NCBI RefSeq assembly: GCF_027580225.2
Contig: NC_073354.2
Coordinates: forward strand, 29,098,001-29,162,000
DNA from: Misgurnus anguillicaudatus
Taxonomy: Eukaryota; Chordata; Actinopteri; Cypriniformes; Cobitidae
DNA length: 64,000 bases
Reading direction: 5' to 3'
The stretch's first letter is position 1; every line of letters begins with the position of its first letter. This document shows positions 10,651 through 24,720 of the stretch, piece after piece. The translations under genes were made by a program, and so were the position numbers. A model generated the notes under the pieces. That model saw only the letters and a program-made list of their open reading frames with translations, searched no databases and was not told the DNA's origin.

Positions 10651-13600
10651 CAATCCACCTCTGAATTAAAATGCTGACAATAAATCTGTAGGGGAATAAA
10701 GTTCATTGTTCAGCTTTTTATCCATTACATGTTTCTATAAAAACATATACAGATATTTATAATAATTACACAAGAAACAAAGTATAATAAACAACAAACA
10801 AGTTATTACCTGAAAGAAAAAAAAATGTGTATAATGGCCCTCCTCCACCCACTGGAATCCACCTCTGAATTAAAATGCTGACAATAAATCTGTAGGGGAA
10901 TAAAGTTCATTGTTCAGCTTTTTATCCATTACATGTTTCTTTAAAAACATATACAGATATTTATAATAATTACACAAGAAACAAAGTATAATAAACAACA
11001 AACAAGTTATTACCTGAAAGAAAAAAAAATGTGTATAATGGCCCTCCTCCACCCACTGGAATCCACCTCTGAATTAAAATGCTGGCAATAAATCTGTAGG
11101 GGAAAAAAGTTCATTGTTAAGCTTTTTTTCATTAAATGTTACTTTCAATAAAAACATATACAAATATTTATAATAATTATGCAAGAAACAAAGTATAATA
11201 AACAAACAAACAAACAAGTTATATTACCTGAAAGAAAAAAATGTGTATAATGGCCCTCCTCCACCCACTGGAATCCACCTCTGAATTAAAATGCTGACAA
11301 TAAATCTGTAGGGGAAAAAGTTAATTGTTTAGCTTTTTTCATTACACGTTTCAATAAAAACATATACAAATATTAATAATAATTACGCAAGAAACAAAGT
11401 ATAATAAACAAACAAACAAGTTATTACCTGAAAGAAAAAAAATTGTGTATAATGGCCCTCCTCCACCCACTGGAATCCACCTCTGAATTAAAATGCTGAC
11501 AATAAATCTGTAGGGGAAAAAAGTTCATTGTTAAGCTTTTTTTCATTAAATGTTACTTTCAATAAAACATATACAGATATTGATAATTATGCAAGAAACA
11601 AAGTATAATAAACAAACAAACAAGTTATTACCTGAAAGAAAAAAAATTGTGTATAATGGCCCTCCTCCACCCACTGGAATCCACCTCTGAATTAAAATGC
11701 TGACAATAAATCTGTAGGGGAAAAAGTTCATTGTTTAGCTTTTTTCAAAAAATGTTTTAATAAAAACATATACAAATATTTATTATAATTATGCCAGAAA
11801 CAAAGTATAATAAACAAACAAACAAGTTATTACCTGAAAGAAAAAAAATTGTGTATAATGACCCTCCTCCACCCACTGGAATCCACCTCTGAATTAAAAT
11901 TCTGACAATAAATCTGTAGGGGAAAAAAGTTCATTGTTTAGCTTTTTTCATTACACGTTTCAATAAAAACATATACAAATATTAATAATAATTACGCAAG
12001 AAACAAAGTATAATAAACAAACAAGTTATTACCTGAAAGGAAAAAAAAATGTGTATAATGGCCCTCCTCCACCCACTGGAATCCAACTCTGAATTAAAAT
12101 GCTGACAATAAATCTGTAGGGGAAAAAGTTAATTGTTTAGCTTTTTTTCATTAACTGTTTCAATAAAAACATGTACAAATATTTATATAAATTATGCAAG
12201 AAACAAAGTATAATAAACAAACAAACAAACAAGTATTACCTGAAAGAAAAAAATTTGCATGATGGCCCTCCTCCACCCACTGGAATCCACCTCTGAATTA
12301 AAATGCTGACAATAAATCTGTAGGGGAAAAAGTTCATTGTTTAGCTTTTTTCAATAAATGTTTCAATAAAAACATATACAGATATTTATAATTATGCAAG
12401 AAACAAAGTATAATAAACAACAAACAAGTTATTACCTGAAAGAAAAAAATGGTGTATAATGACCCTCCTCCACCCACTGGAATCCACCTCTGAATTAAAA
12501 TGCTGGCAATAAATCTGTAGGGGAAAAAGTTCATTGTTTAGCTTTTTTCATTAAATGTTTCAATAAAAACATAAAATTTATAATAATTACACAAGAAACA
12601 AAGTATAATAAACAACAAACAAGTTATATTACCTGAAAGAAAAAAATTGTGTATAATGGCCCTCCTCCACCCACTGGAATCCACCTCTGAATTAAAATGC
12701 TGGCAATAAATCTGTAGGGGAAAAAGTTCATTGTTTAGCTTTTTTTCAATAAATGTTTCAATAAAAACATATACAAATATTTATAATAATTATGGCAGAA
12801 ACAAAGTATAATAAACAAACAAACAAGTTATTACCTGAAAGAAAAAAATGGTGTATAATGACCCTCCTCCACCCACTGGAATCCACCTCTGAATTAAAAT
12901 GCTGACAATAAATCTGTTGGGGAAAAAGTTCATTGTTTAGCTTTTTTTCATTAACTGTTTCAATAAAAACATATACAGATATTTATAATTATGCAAGAAA
13001 CAAAGTATAATAAACAACAAACAAGTTATTACCTGAAAGAAAAAAATGGTGTATAATGACCCTGCTCCACCCACTGGAATCCACCTCTGAATTAAAATGC
13101 TGGCAATAAATCTGTAGGGGAAAAAAGTTCATTGTTTAGCTTTTTTTCAATAAATGTTTCAATAAAAACATATACAAATATTTATAATAATTATGGCAGA
13201 AACAAAGTATAATAAACAAACAAACAAGTTATTACCTGAATGAAAAAAATTTTTGTATAATGGCCCTCCTCCACCCACTGGAATCCACCTCTGAATTAAA
13301 ATGCTGACAATAAATCTGTAGGACAATAAAGTTCATTGTTAAGCTTTTTTTCATTAAATGTTACTTTCAATAAAACATATACAGATATTGATAATTATGC
13401 AAGAAACAAAGTATAATATGCAAACATACAAGTTATTACCTGAAAGAAAAAAAATTGTGTATAATGGCCCTCCTCCACCCACTGGAATCCACCTCTGAAT
13501 TAAAATGCTGACAATAAATCTGTAGGGGAATAAAGTTCATTGTTAAGCTTTTTATCCATTAAATGTTTCTATAAAAACATATACAGATATTTATAATAAT

Positions 13601-14846
13601 TACACAAGAAACAAAGTATAATAAACAACAAACAAGTTATTACCTGAAAGAAAAAAATCTGTGTATAATGGCCCTCCTCCACCCACTGGAATCCACCTCT
13701 GAATTAAAATGCTGACAATAAATCTGTAGGGGAAAAAAGTTCATTGTTAAGCTTTTTTTCATTAAATGTTACTTTCAATAAAACATATACAGATATTGAT
13801 AATTATGCAAGAAACAAAGTATAATAAACAACAAACAAGTTATTACCTGAAAGAAAAAAAAAATTGTGTATAATGGCCCTCCTCCACCCACTGGAATCCA
13901 CCTCTGAATTAAAATGCTGACAATAAATCTGTAGGGGAAAAAATATCATTGTTTAGCTTATTTTCATTAAATGTTTCTATAAAAACATATACAGATATTT
14001 ATAATAATTACACAAGAAACAAAGTATAATAAACAACAAACAAGTTATTACCTGAAAGAAAAAAATCTGTGTATAATGGCCCTCCTCCACCCACTGGAAT
14101 CCACCTCTGAATTAAAATGCTGACAATAAATCTGTAGGGGAAAAAAGTTCATTGTTAAGCTTTTTTTCATTAAATGTTACTTTCAATAAAACATATACAG
14201 ATATTGATAATTATGCAAGAAACAAAGTATAATAAACAACAAACAAGTTATTACCTGAAAGAAAAAAAAATTGTGTATAATGGCCCTCCTCCACCCACTG
14301 GAATCCACCTCTGAATTAAAATGCTGGCAATAAATCTGTAGGGGAAAAAGTTCATTGTTTAGCTTTTTTCATTAAATGTTTCAATAAAAACATAAAATTT
14401 ATAATAATTACACAAGAAACAAAGTATAATAAACAAACAAACAAGTTATATTACCTGAAAGAAAAAAATTGTGTATAATGGCCCTCCTCCACCCACTGGA
14501 ATCCACCTCTGAATTAAAATGCTGACAATAAATCTGTAGGGGAAAAAGTTCATTGTTTAGCTTTTTTCAATAAATGTTTCAATAAAAACATATACAGATA
14601 TTTATAATTATGCAAGAAACAAAGTATAATAAACAACAAACAAGTTATTACCTGAAAGAAAAAAATGGTGTATAATGACCCTCCTCCACCCACTGGAATC
14701 CACCTCTGAATTAAAATGCTGGCAATAAATCTGTAGGGGAAAAAAGTTCATTGTTTAGCTTTTTTTCAATAAATGTTTCAATAAAAACATATACAAATAT
14801 TTATAATAATTATGGCAGAAACAAAGTATAATAAACAAACAAACAA
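10651..14846 (-). repeat. Satellite array block 3
   Basis: Monomers resume immediately after the palindrome, inside the same monomer it split (CAATCCACCTCTG). The block mixes several monomer variants. The segment near 10840-11100 matches about 18230-18490 (shift 7,390 bp), and the odd variant TTTGCATGATGG at 12254 recurs at 21709, so this block and block 4 are scrambled duplicates. The block ends at the CAA duplication at 14844-14846. Confidence 0.93.
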
Positions 14847-16367
14847 GGCTGCGTTTCCCGACAACGTTGTCTCTTAGCGCGCTACGAAGACTCTTAAGTT
14901 AAACCTTAACTACAGGTTTACCTTTTCTAGGCGTGTTTCCCGAACTGTACCTTAGCGGGTTTCTTAAGGTATTCCTTCTTACGTAAGACGTTACCAGGTG
15001 CTGTCCATGGTGATGGTGCTGAATAGGTTGATATCGATTGCTCGACAATCAATTATTCACTTTATGTAATAGGTTTCGCTGTGTTATGAGATAGCGGTGT
15101 TGTTGATTAAATAAACATTTCAGAAATAGTTCAAGTTACATTTATTAGGAATATCTTGTAAAAAATATTTCAAATTGCAAACAACTAAATTCAACCTTTT
15201 ATTTTATATCAAACCCGTGCAAAACCTGCAAATCATTTTCAAACGTATCATGCATAAACTGCTCCAATGCATCCATTATTCCTTCACTTTAAAGGATAAT
15301 TTATATTAGGGGTTCCCAATAAATGCGTTGCACAGGGGAATAAGGTGGGTCGCGCAAGTCACCTGGCTTGGCTGTGCATTACACTTAAAATATATACAGT
15401 AAAAACAAATTGTTGTTCATCAATTCACGCGTTTATTGTGCTTGGACAATGGATGCGCAAGCAGCGCGTTTACAATGCGGATAACGCTTAATGGACGCAT
15501 TTCTGGAGCTGCGCCTGTCTGTTTTTACCTTAAACATAACATAAAAATATATATTATATGATATATAAATATATATTATGATTGCTTTACATTTTAGCTT
15601 TGATTAGTTTTAATGTGGAAAATTTGTTGACCTTATACAAGCAGTAATCAAGTGGAGCAGTTTATTTTGAATGTTTATAAAGAATATGGCATGCAGCTGC
15701 CTCAAAGTTAGAAAACATAAAAAAACGTCGAATTAACATCAATAATAATATTTAGGAAAATCAACAATTATGATTTCGTGATGAATGTGCTCCCGTGTGG
15801 CATGCAATTTTTTTAACTTGATTTGTTTTATTTGCAGCTAAAATAGCCGGTAAACTAAAGATTTAACGGATATGAAATGCACAAATAAAATAGTAAGATT
15901 CGAAGTATAGCTGCCTGCCATAGTTTCACCAACTCCTCCACCCAAAATCTTTTTTTAATAGTTTCTTTAGCCTGTAATAATAGTTCACAGCTGATGTTCC
16001 TTTGGAAAAAAATATTAAAAATCTAACAACCATCAGTGTAATAATGTCTAATTATGTGAAAGTTTTATTCTTTAAATAAATAAAAAATGCCTAATTTAAC
16101 ACGGAGTGTACTTCAACTTTTTTTAAACAGATATTTAGTTATATAGACTGCAATCTACACAAGCTTTTATCACAGTCATGGCCCCTAGCGGAGTCAAGTG
16201 GGATAAGGTAAAGCTAAGAGTGCTCCAGACCAACCTTCCGAACGAACGACTTACAGAAGTGATACGTAACTAAGAACGTTTCGGGAAACACGTATTAACG
16301 ATAAGGTACAGCTTAAGGTACAACTTAAGAACGACGTAGAGCTAAGAAGGTTTCGGGGAACGCAGCC
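14847..16367. mobile_element. 1.5-kb inverted-repeat DNA element, PIF/Harbinger-like candidate
   Basis: A 1,521-bp insertion. The left end is GGCTGCGTTTCCCGA and the right end, read inward, is GGCTGCGTTCCCCGA; similarity continues through CTTAAGTT-containing subterminal sequence. The bases CAA at 14844-14846 and 16368-16370 fit a 3-bp target duplication, as PIF/Harbinger elements make, though CAA is not their usual TWA target. The interior (about 15000-16200) is AT-rich with no long frame and no recognisable transposase. Superfamily assignment is tentative; the element itself is clear from the ends and the broken monomer. Confidence 0.7.
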
Positions 16368-19300
16368 CAAGTTATTACCTGAAAGAAAAAAATGGTGTAT
16401 AATGACCCTCCTCCACCCACTGGAATCCACCTCTGAATTAAAATGCTGACAATAAATCTGTTGGGGAAAAAGTTCATTGTTTAGCTTTTTTTCATTAACT
16501 GTTTCAATAAAAACATATACAGATATTTATAATTATGCAAGAAACAAAGTATAATAAACAACAAACAAGTTATTACCTGAAAGAAAAAAATGGTGTATAA
16601 TGACCCTCCTCCACCCACTGGAATCCACCTCTGAATTAAAATGCTGGCAATAAATCTGTAGGGGAAAAAGTTCATTGTTTAGCTTTTTATCCATTAAATG
16701 TTTCAATAAAAACATATACAGATATTTATAATTATGCAAGAAACAAAGTATAATAAACAAACATACAACCTGAAAGAAAAAAAAATTGTGTATAATGGCC
16801 CTCCTCCACCCACTGGAATCCACCTCTGAATTAAAATGCTGACAATAAATCTGTAGGGGAAAAAAGTTCATTGTTTAGCTTTTTTCAATAAATGTTTCAA
16901 TAAAAACATATACAGATATTTATAATTATGCAAGAAACAAAGTATAATAAACAAACAAACAAACAAACAAGTTATTACCTGAAAGAAAAAAATGGTGTAT
17001 AATGACCCTCCTCCACCCACTGGAATCCACCTCTGAATTAAAATGCTGACAATAAATCTGTAGGACAATAAAGTTCATTGTTAAGCTTTTTTTCATTAAA
17101 TGTTACTTTCAATAAAACATATACAGATATTGATAATTATGCAAGAAACAAAGTATAATATGCAAACATACAAGTTATTACCTGAAAGAAAAAAAATTGT
17201 GTATAATGGCCCTCCTCCACCCACTGGAATCCACCTCTGAATTAAAATGCTGGCAATAAATCTGTAGGGGAAAAAAGTTCATTGTTTAGCTTTTTATCCA
17301 TTAAATGTTTCTATAAAAACATATACAGATATTTATAATAATTACACAAGAAACAAAGTATAATAAACAACAAACAAGTTATTACCTGAAAGAAAAAAAT
17401 CTGTGTATAATGGCCCTCCTCCACCCACTGGAATCCACCTCTGAATTAAAATGCTGACAATAAATCTGTAGGGGAAAAAAGTTCATTGTTAAGCTTTTTT
17501 TCATTAAATGTTACTTTCAATAAAACATATACAGATATTGATAATTATGCAAGAAACAAAGTATAATAAACAAACATACAAGTTATTACCTGAAAGAAAA
17601 AAAATTGTGTATAATGTCCCTCCTCCACCCACTGGAATCCACCTCTGAATTAAAATGCTGGCAATAAATCTGTAGGGGAAAAAAGTTCATTGTTTAGCTT
17701 TTTTCATTACACGTTTCAATAAAAACATATACAAATATGAATAATAATTACGCAAGAAACAAAGTATAATAAACAAACAAACAAGTTATTACCTGAAAGA
17801 AAAAAATTGTGTATAATGGCCCTCCTCCACCCACTGGAATCCACCTCTGAATTAAAATGCTGACAATAAATCTGTAGGGGAATAAAGTTCATTGTTAAGC
17901 TTTTTTTCATTAAATGTTTCTTTCAATAAAACATATACAGATATTGATAATTATGCAAGAAACAAAGTATAATAAAAAAAAAAACAAGTTATTACCTGAA
18001 AGAAAAAAAATTGTGTATAATGGCCCTCCTCCACCCACTGGAATCCAACTCTGAATTAAAATGCTGACAATAAATCTGTAGGGGAATAAAGTTCATTGTT
18101 CAGCTTTTTATCCATTACATGTTTCTATAAAAACATATACAGATATTTATAATAATTACACAAGAAACAAAGTATAATAAAATACAAACAAGTTATTACC
18201 TGAAAGAAAAAAAAATGTGTATAATGGCCCTCCTCCACCCACTGGAATCCACCTCTGAATTAAAATGCTGACAATAAATCTGTAGGGGAATAAAGTTCAT
18301 TGTTCAGCTTTTTATCCATTACATGTTTCTTTAAAAACATATACAGATATTTATAATAATTACACAAGAAACAAAGTATAATAAACAACAAACAAGTTAT
18401 TACCTGAAAGAAAAAAAAATGTGTATAATGGCCCTCCTCCACCCACTGGAATCCACCTCTGAATTAAAATGCTGGCAATAAATCTGTAGGGGAAAAGTTC
18501 ATTGTTTAGCTTTTTTTCATTAAATGTTACTTTCAATAAAAACATATACAGATATTTATAATAATTATGCAAGAAACAAAGTATAATAAACAAACAAACA
18601 AACAAGTTATATTACCTGAAAGAAAAAAATGTGTATAATGGCCCTCCTCCACCCACTGGAATCCACCTCTGAATTAAAATGCTGACAATAAATCTGTAGG
18701 GGAAAAGTTCATTGTTTAGCTTTTTTTCATTAAATGTTACTTTCAATAAAAACATATACAAATATGAATAATAATTATGCAAGAAACAAAGTATAATAAA
18801 CAAACAAACAAACAAGTTATATTACCTGAAAGAAAAAAATGTGTATAATGGCCCTCCTCCACCCACTGGAATCCACCTCTGAATTAAAATGCTGGCAATA
18901 AATCTGTAGGGGAAAAAGTTAATTGTTTAGCTTTTTATCCATTAAATGTTTCAATAAAAACATATACAGATATTTATAATTATGCAAGAAACAAAGTATA
19001 ATAAACAAACAAACATGTTACCTGAAAGAAAAAAAATTGTGTATAATGGCCCTCCTCCACCCACTGGAATCCACCTCTGAATTAAAATGCTGCCAATAAA
19101 TCTGTAGGGGAAAAAGTTCATTGTTTAGCTTTTTTCAAAAAATGTTTTAATAAAAACATATACAAATATTTATTATAATTATGCCAGAAACAAAGTATAA
19201 TAAACAAACAAACAAGTTATTACCTGAAAGAAAAAAAATTGTGTATAATGACCCTCCTCCACCCACTGGAATCCACCTCTGAATTAAAATGCTGGCAATA

Positions 19301-22300
19301 AATCTGTAGGGGAAAAAAGTTCATTGTTTAGCTTTTTTCAATAAATGTTTCAATAAAAACATATACAGATATTTATAATAATTACACAAGAAACAAAGTA
19401 TAATAAACAACAAACAAGTTATTACCTGAAAGAAAAAAATCTGTGTATAATGACCCTCCTCCACCCACTGGAATCCACCTCTGAATTAAAATGCTGACAA
19501 TAAATCTGTAGGGGAAAAAAGTTCATTGTTAAGCTTTTTTTCATTAAATGTTACTTTCAATAAAACATATACAGATATTGATAATTATGCAAGAAACAAA
19601 GTATAATAAACAACAAACAAGTTATTACCTGAAAGAAAAAAAAATTTTGTATAATGGCCCTCCTCCACCCACTGGACCTCTGAATTAAAATGATGACAAT
19701 AAATCTGTAGGGGAAAAAATATCATTGTTTAGCTTATTTTCATTACATTTTTCAATAAAAAAATATACAGATATGTATAATTATGCAAAAAAACAAAGTT
19801 AAACCCTTTATAGGGGACTCATTGAAATCTTTGGAAATTCTAATTTTTAACCTCAGAAAGCTAATGGGGGATGTTACAGGACATTCTTTAAAAAAAATGT
19901 AACAATATTTTTCACCTTTGGCTGAGAGAAAACTACACGACTCTACTACTTCAAATGAAGGCAGGGGGAGAGCACTTTTAATGTGTGCAGAAGTGACTAA
20001 ATATGGTTACTTGCCCCATAAAGGGATAATATACAAACAAACAAGTTATTTACCTGAAAGAAAAAAAATTGTGTATAATGGCCCTCCTCCACCCACTGGA
20101 ATCCACCTCTGAATTAAAATGCTGACAATAAATCTGTAGGGTAAAAAGTTCATTTTTTAGCTTGTTTTCATTAAATGTTTCAATAAAAACATATACAAAT
20201 ATTTATATAAATTATGCAAGAAAGAAAGTATAATAAACAAACAAACAAACAAACAAACAAGTTATTAACTGAAAGAAAAAAATCTGTGTATAATGGCCCT
20301 CCTCCACCCACTGCAATCCACCTCTGAATTAAAATGCTGACAATAAATCTGTAGGGGAATAAAGTTCATTGTTCAGCTTTTTATCCATTACATGTTTCTA
20401 TAAAAACATATACAGATATTTATAATAATTACACAAGAAACAAAGTATAATAAACAACAAACAAGTTATTACCTGAAAGAAAAAAAATTGTGTATAATGA
20501 CCCTCCTCCACCCACTGGAATCCACCTCTGAATTAAAATGCTGACAATAAATCTGTAGGGGAAAAAGTTCATTGTTAAGCTTTTTATCCATTAAATGTTT
20601 CTATAAAAACATATACAGATATTTATAATAATTACACAAGAAACAAAGTATAATAAACAACAAACAAGTTATTACCTGAAAGAAAAAAAATTGTGTATAA
20701 TGACCCTCCTCCACCCACTGGAATCCACCTCTGGATTAAAATGCTGACAATAAATCTGTAGGGGGAAAAATATCATTGTTTAGCTTTTTTCATTACACGT
20801 TTCAATAAAAACATATACAAATATTAATAATAATTACGCAAGAAACAAAGTATAATAAACAAACAAACAAGTTATTACCTGAAAGAAAAAAAATTGTGTA
20901 TAATGGCCCTCCTCCACCCACTGGAATCCACCTCTGAATTAAAATGCTGACAATAAATCTGTAGGGGAAAAAAGTTCATTGTTAAGCTTTTTTTCATTAA
21001 ATGTTACTTTCAATAAAACATATACAGATATTGATAATTATGCAAGAAACAAAGTATAATAAACAAACAAACAAGATATTACCTGAAAGAAAAAAAATTG
21101 TGTATAATGGCCCTCCTCCACCCACTGGAATCCACCTCTGAATTAAAATGCTGGCAATAAATCTGTAGGGGAAAAAAGTTCATTGTTTAGCTTTTTTCAT
21201 TACACGTTTCAATAAAAACATATACAAATATGAATAATAATTACGCAAGAAACAAAGTATAATAAACAAACAAACAAGTTATTACCTGAAACAAAAAAAT
21301 TTTGTATAATGGCCCTCCTCCACCCACTGGAATCCACCTCTGAATTAAAATGCTGACAATAAATCTGTAGGGGAATAAAGTTCATTGTTAAGCTTTTTTT
21401 CATTAAATGTTTCTTTCAATAAAACATATACAGATATTGATAATTATGCAAGAAACAAAGTATAATAAACAAACAAACAAGTTATTACCTGAAAGAAAAA
21501 AAATTGTGTATAATGGCCCTCCTCCACCCACTGGAATCCAACTCTGAATTAAAATGCTGACAATAAATCTGTAGGGGAAAAAGTTAATTGTTTAGCTTTT
21601 TTTCATTAACTGTTTCAATAAAAAGATGTACAAATATTTATATAAATTATGCAAGAAACAAAGTATAATAAACAAACAAACAAACAAGTATTACCTGAAA
21701 GAAAAAAATTTGCATGATGGCCCTCCTCCACCCACTGGAATCCACCTCTGAATTAAAATGCTGGCAATTAATCTGTAGGGGAAAAAGTTCATTGTTTAGC
21801 TTTTTTCATTAAATGTTTCAATAAAAACATAAAATTTATAATAATTACACAAGAAACAAAGTATAATAAACAAACAAACAAGTTATATTACCTGAAAGAA
21901 AAAAATTGTGTATAATGGCCCTCCTCCACCCACTGGAATCCACCTCTGAATTAAAATGCTGACAATAAATCTGTAGGGGAAAAAAGTTCATTGTTTAGCT
22001 TTTTTTCAATAAATGTTTCAATAAAAACATATACAAATATTTATAATAATTATGGCAGAAACAAAGTATAATAAACAAACAAACAAGTTATTACCTGAAT
22101 GAAAAAAAATTGTGTATAATGGCCCTCCTCCACCCACTGGAATCCACCTCTGAATTAAAATGCTGACAATAAATCTGTAGGGGAAAAGTTCATTGTTTAG
22201 CTTTTTTTCATTAAATGTTACTTTCAATAAAAACATTTACAAATATTAATAATAATTACGCAAGAAACAAAGTATAATAAACAAACAAACAAGTTATTAC

Positions 22301-22326
22301 CTGAAAGAAAAAAAATTGTGTATAAT
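16368..22326 (-). repeat. Satellite array block 4
   Basis: Continuous monomers with the second MITE copy at 19804-20025. The region around 19540-20320 is the sister of about 2160-4460 in blocks 1-2 and keeps the uninterrupted hAT target (19603-19610). The region around 20314 keeps an uninterrupted copy of the palindrome's target. Variants with GCAAACATACAAG (near 17160) also occur near 1015, 13420 and 30115. This marks repeated segmental copying over tens of kilobases. Confidence 0.93.
19804..20025. mobile_element. 222-bp MITE, copy 2
   Basis: Same length, and apparently the same sequence, as the copy at 3958-4179, in the same monomer context. The flanking satellite has drifted slightly (GGAATCC is missing before CACCTCTGA in the preceding monomer near 19675). 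It arose by array duplication. Confidence 0.6.
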
Positions 22327-22342
22327 CCCCCCTAGAAATTTT

Positions 22343-22990
22343 ACGTTCCCATAACGTTCTCAGAACGACCTCGCTGGTGTTAAGGACGTTGCCCAGTAAA
22401 GTTCCCAGAACGTTATGAGACGGACGTGTTGTGGAGTTCCCTAAAGGGTTGGAGGACGTTATTTGGCAGACCTCCACGGAACATTCAGGACGTTCTGGAA
22501 ATGTTAAGGTGACCATATTTTATGTACACTTTACGTTCCCATAATGTTCTTAGAACGACCCCGCTGGTGTTAAGGACGTTGCCCAGTAAAGTTCCCAGAA
22601 CGTTATGAGACGGATGTGTTGTGGAGTTCCCTAAAGGGTTGGAGGACGTTATTTGGCAGACCTTCACGGAACATTCAGGACGTTCTGGAAATGTTAAGGG
22701 GACCATTTTTTTTTTCCCTTTTACGTTCCCATAATGTTCTTAGAACTTCCCCGCTGGTGTTAAGGACGTTGCCCAGTAAAGATTCCAGAACGTTCCAAGA
22801 CTGACGTGATGTGGAGTTCTTTAAAAGGTTGAAGGACGTTATTTGGCAGACCTTCACGGAACATTCAGGACGTTCTGGAAATGTTAAGGGAACCATATTT
22901 TATGTAGAAATTTTATGTTCCCAGAACGACACCGCTGGTGTTAAGGACATTGCCTAGGAAAGTTCCCAGAACATTTGAGACTCACCCACA
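22343..22990. repeat. Left subterminal tandem repeat (about 190 bp x 4)
   Basis: The GCCCAGTAAAG motif recurs at 22391, 22581 and 22771, with a diverged fourth copy (GCCTAGGAAAG) near 22952, giving periods of 190, 190 and about 181 bp. Units contain ACGTTCCCATAACGTTCT, GGACGTTGCCC, CCAGAACGTT and GGACGTTCTGG. They are probable transposase-binding or spacing repeats; that role is inference. Confidence 0.85.
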
Positions 22991-23106
22991 ACTTATCCAG
23001 AACCCCCAGAACATAGCCATAACTCAAACAATATATAATTATACTGTGAAATTGATACGGTTGGTGTGGTGGAGGATTGAGAGAGTGAGAGGTGAGAGGT
23101 GAGAGA

Positions 23107-23168
23107 GAAATGAAGTCCAAATGGATGATGAACGGGGAACCGTTCATCATCCATTTGGACTTCATTTC
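23107..23168. repeat. Perfect inverted repeat (29-bp arms, 4-bp loop)
   Basis: The arm at 23107-23135 is the exact reverse complement of 23140-23168, with GGAA between. Weaker inversion continues outside through GAGAGAGTGAGAGG on the left and CTCTCTCACCTG on the right. A short cruciform-capable hairpin, possibly the internal junction of an older nested foldback. Confidence 0.9.
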
Positions 23169-23869
23169 CCATAATCCTTTTCACTCTCTCACCTGAACTG
23201 TGTTTGTTATTATCCTCACCTGACAGTGGAGAAACAAGCAGGAACAAATTGGGACTGTGACAAAAATGTATCATTGAGAAACACAGAAAATAATTGAAGT
23301 GAGATTACAGGAAAAACAAATAGAAGGTCAAAATCTGGCAAATTAACAGAAGGATAATAAAAAACAAAAACAAATAAATAGCCAAAAAATACAAGAATAA
23401 CATAAAAGCTAACAAAAACCCACATTAATTAAATTGTTGTTTTAAACAATAAAGATGCAATTAAAACAAAACATTTACATTTGGAGTGCATAAAATGTAA
23501 CATATTTCAATATACAACAACTGGTTAAATAAAATATATATATAATATATTTACATAAAATGCATAAGTAAGGGCAAAAACACATATTACAAAACATCAC
23601 AAATCCAAGAACTAAGATTTTTAACATTCAAATCGAGATGTGAAAAAAATATGTGGGAAGATTTCAGACTTCCAGAAAGATTTTCAAATTACCACCTAAA
23701 ACAAAAAAGCAATTACAAACTACAAAAATGTTAAGCTCCAAAACTTCTTGGTCAAGTATTTTTTATTGCCTGCTTCATTATTTGCCATTATTCTTTACAA
23801 CTTCAAACAATCCCCAAAGTACCTGAAACATTTTTAAAACATGCTGTCACTTCTTACACTCTGAGGCTA

Positions 23870-24720
23870 TTTTGGGGATTTTCGCCTGGATTTGGCCTAC
23901 CCAATTTCAAAAGCTTTTCATACCCACAAGCAGAGGTGCACATACAAAAGTTTGGTATCATTTTACAGGAAACCCTCTGAAATTACATAAAACACTGTTA
24001 AAAGTGCTCAACATGGTTGTATGTGTTGTCAGTCCTCTAATAAACACAAAAATAAATAGGCGCTTTTTGATGTTTTTTTCTAAAGTCTGTATTTAAAAGT
24101 GTATAACTCTGGCTCTGAGTGGGAACGAAGCCTGCAGACAAATTTATTTGATTCCAGCAATTGCCAGCTTACAGAGGAAAAAGGAATTTTTTCTCTATCA
24201 TAATAATTGCAAAAGTTATTTTACTCCAACTGATGGGAGGAATAATACGCTTATGGAGTACAATTTGTGCCAAAAAACATTTGAAGTGCTCCCATAACCA
24301 CATACAGTGGAATAAATGCAATTGCTTTATATCATTTTGCAGAAAACCCTTTGAAGTTACATAAAAAGCTGCTGTTTGTGACAAATATTGTTATTTATGT
24401 GGTTTTTCATATGATAAAACACCAAATTTTCTTTTTTTATGTTGTAAATACTGCCTCTGATAGTGTATAACTCTGGTTCTAGGTGCTCTAGCAGACTGCA
24501 GACAGTTCTGGTTGTTGCCAGCAGCAGACAGTAAACATCCAAAAAAGAATGAACTCTTTAGCATGTTGCATTCAAAAGTTATTCTCGTTTTACTGAAGGG
24601 TGCGAAAATACATTTTTCATATAAATATTAATTTTTTGTTTGGCACATATAATAAAAAGCAAGGGATTATTCATGCACACAATCAAAGAAAATGCTGTGA
24701 ATGGGCTCATTTTTTAGAGT
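23870..24720. repeat. Diverged direct repeat (about 365 bp, two to three copies)
   Basis: TATCATTTTACAGGAAACCC near 23956 matches TATCATTTTGCAGAAAACCC near 24329, GTGTATAACTCTGG occurs near 24099 and 24463, and CAAAAGTTATT near 24210 and 24572. Periods are 362-373 bp with obvious divergence. No coding frame is maintained. The function is unknown; it may be an older fragment trapped in the element. Confidence 0.7.

Noticed and set aside
23872..24542. Small open frames in the middle of the 5.2-kb element as transposase remains
   Set aside because: All are under 80 codons, lack any catalytic motif, and lie in a diverged direct repeat that does not keep a frame.
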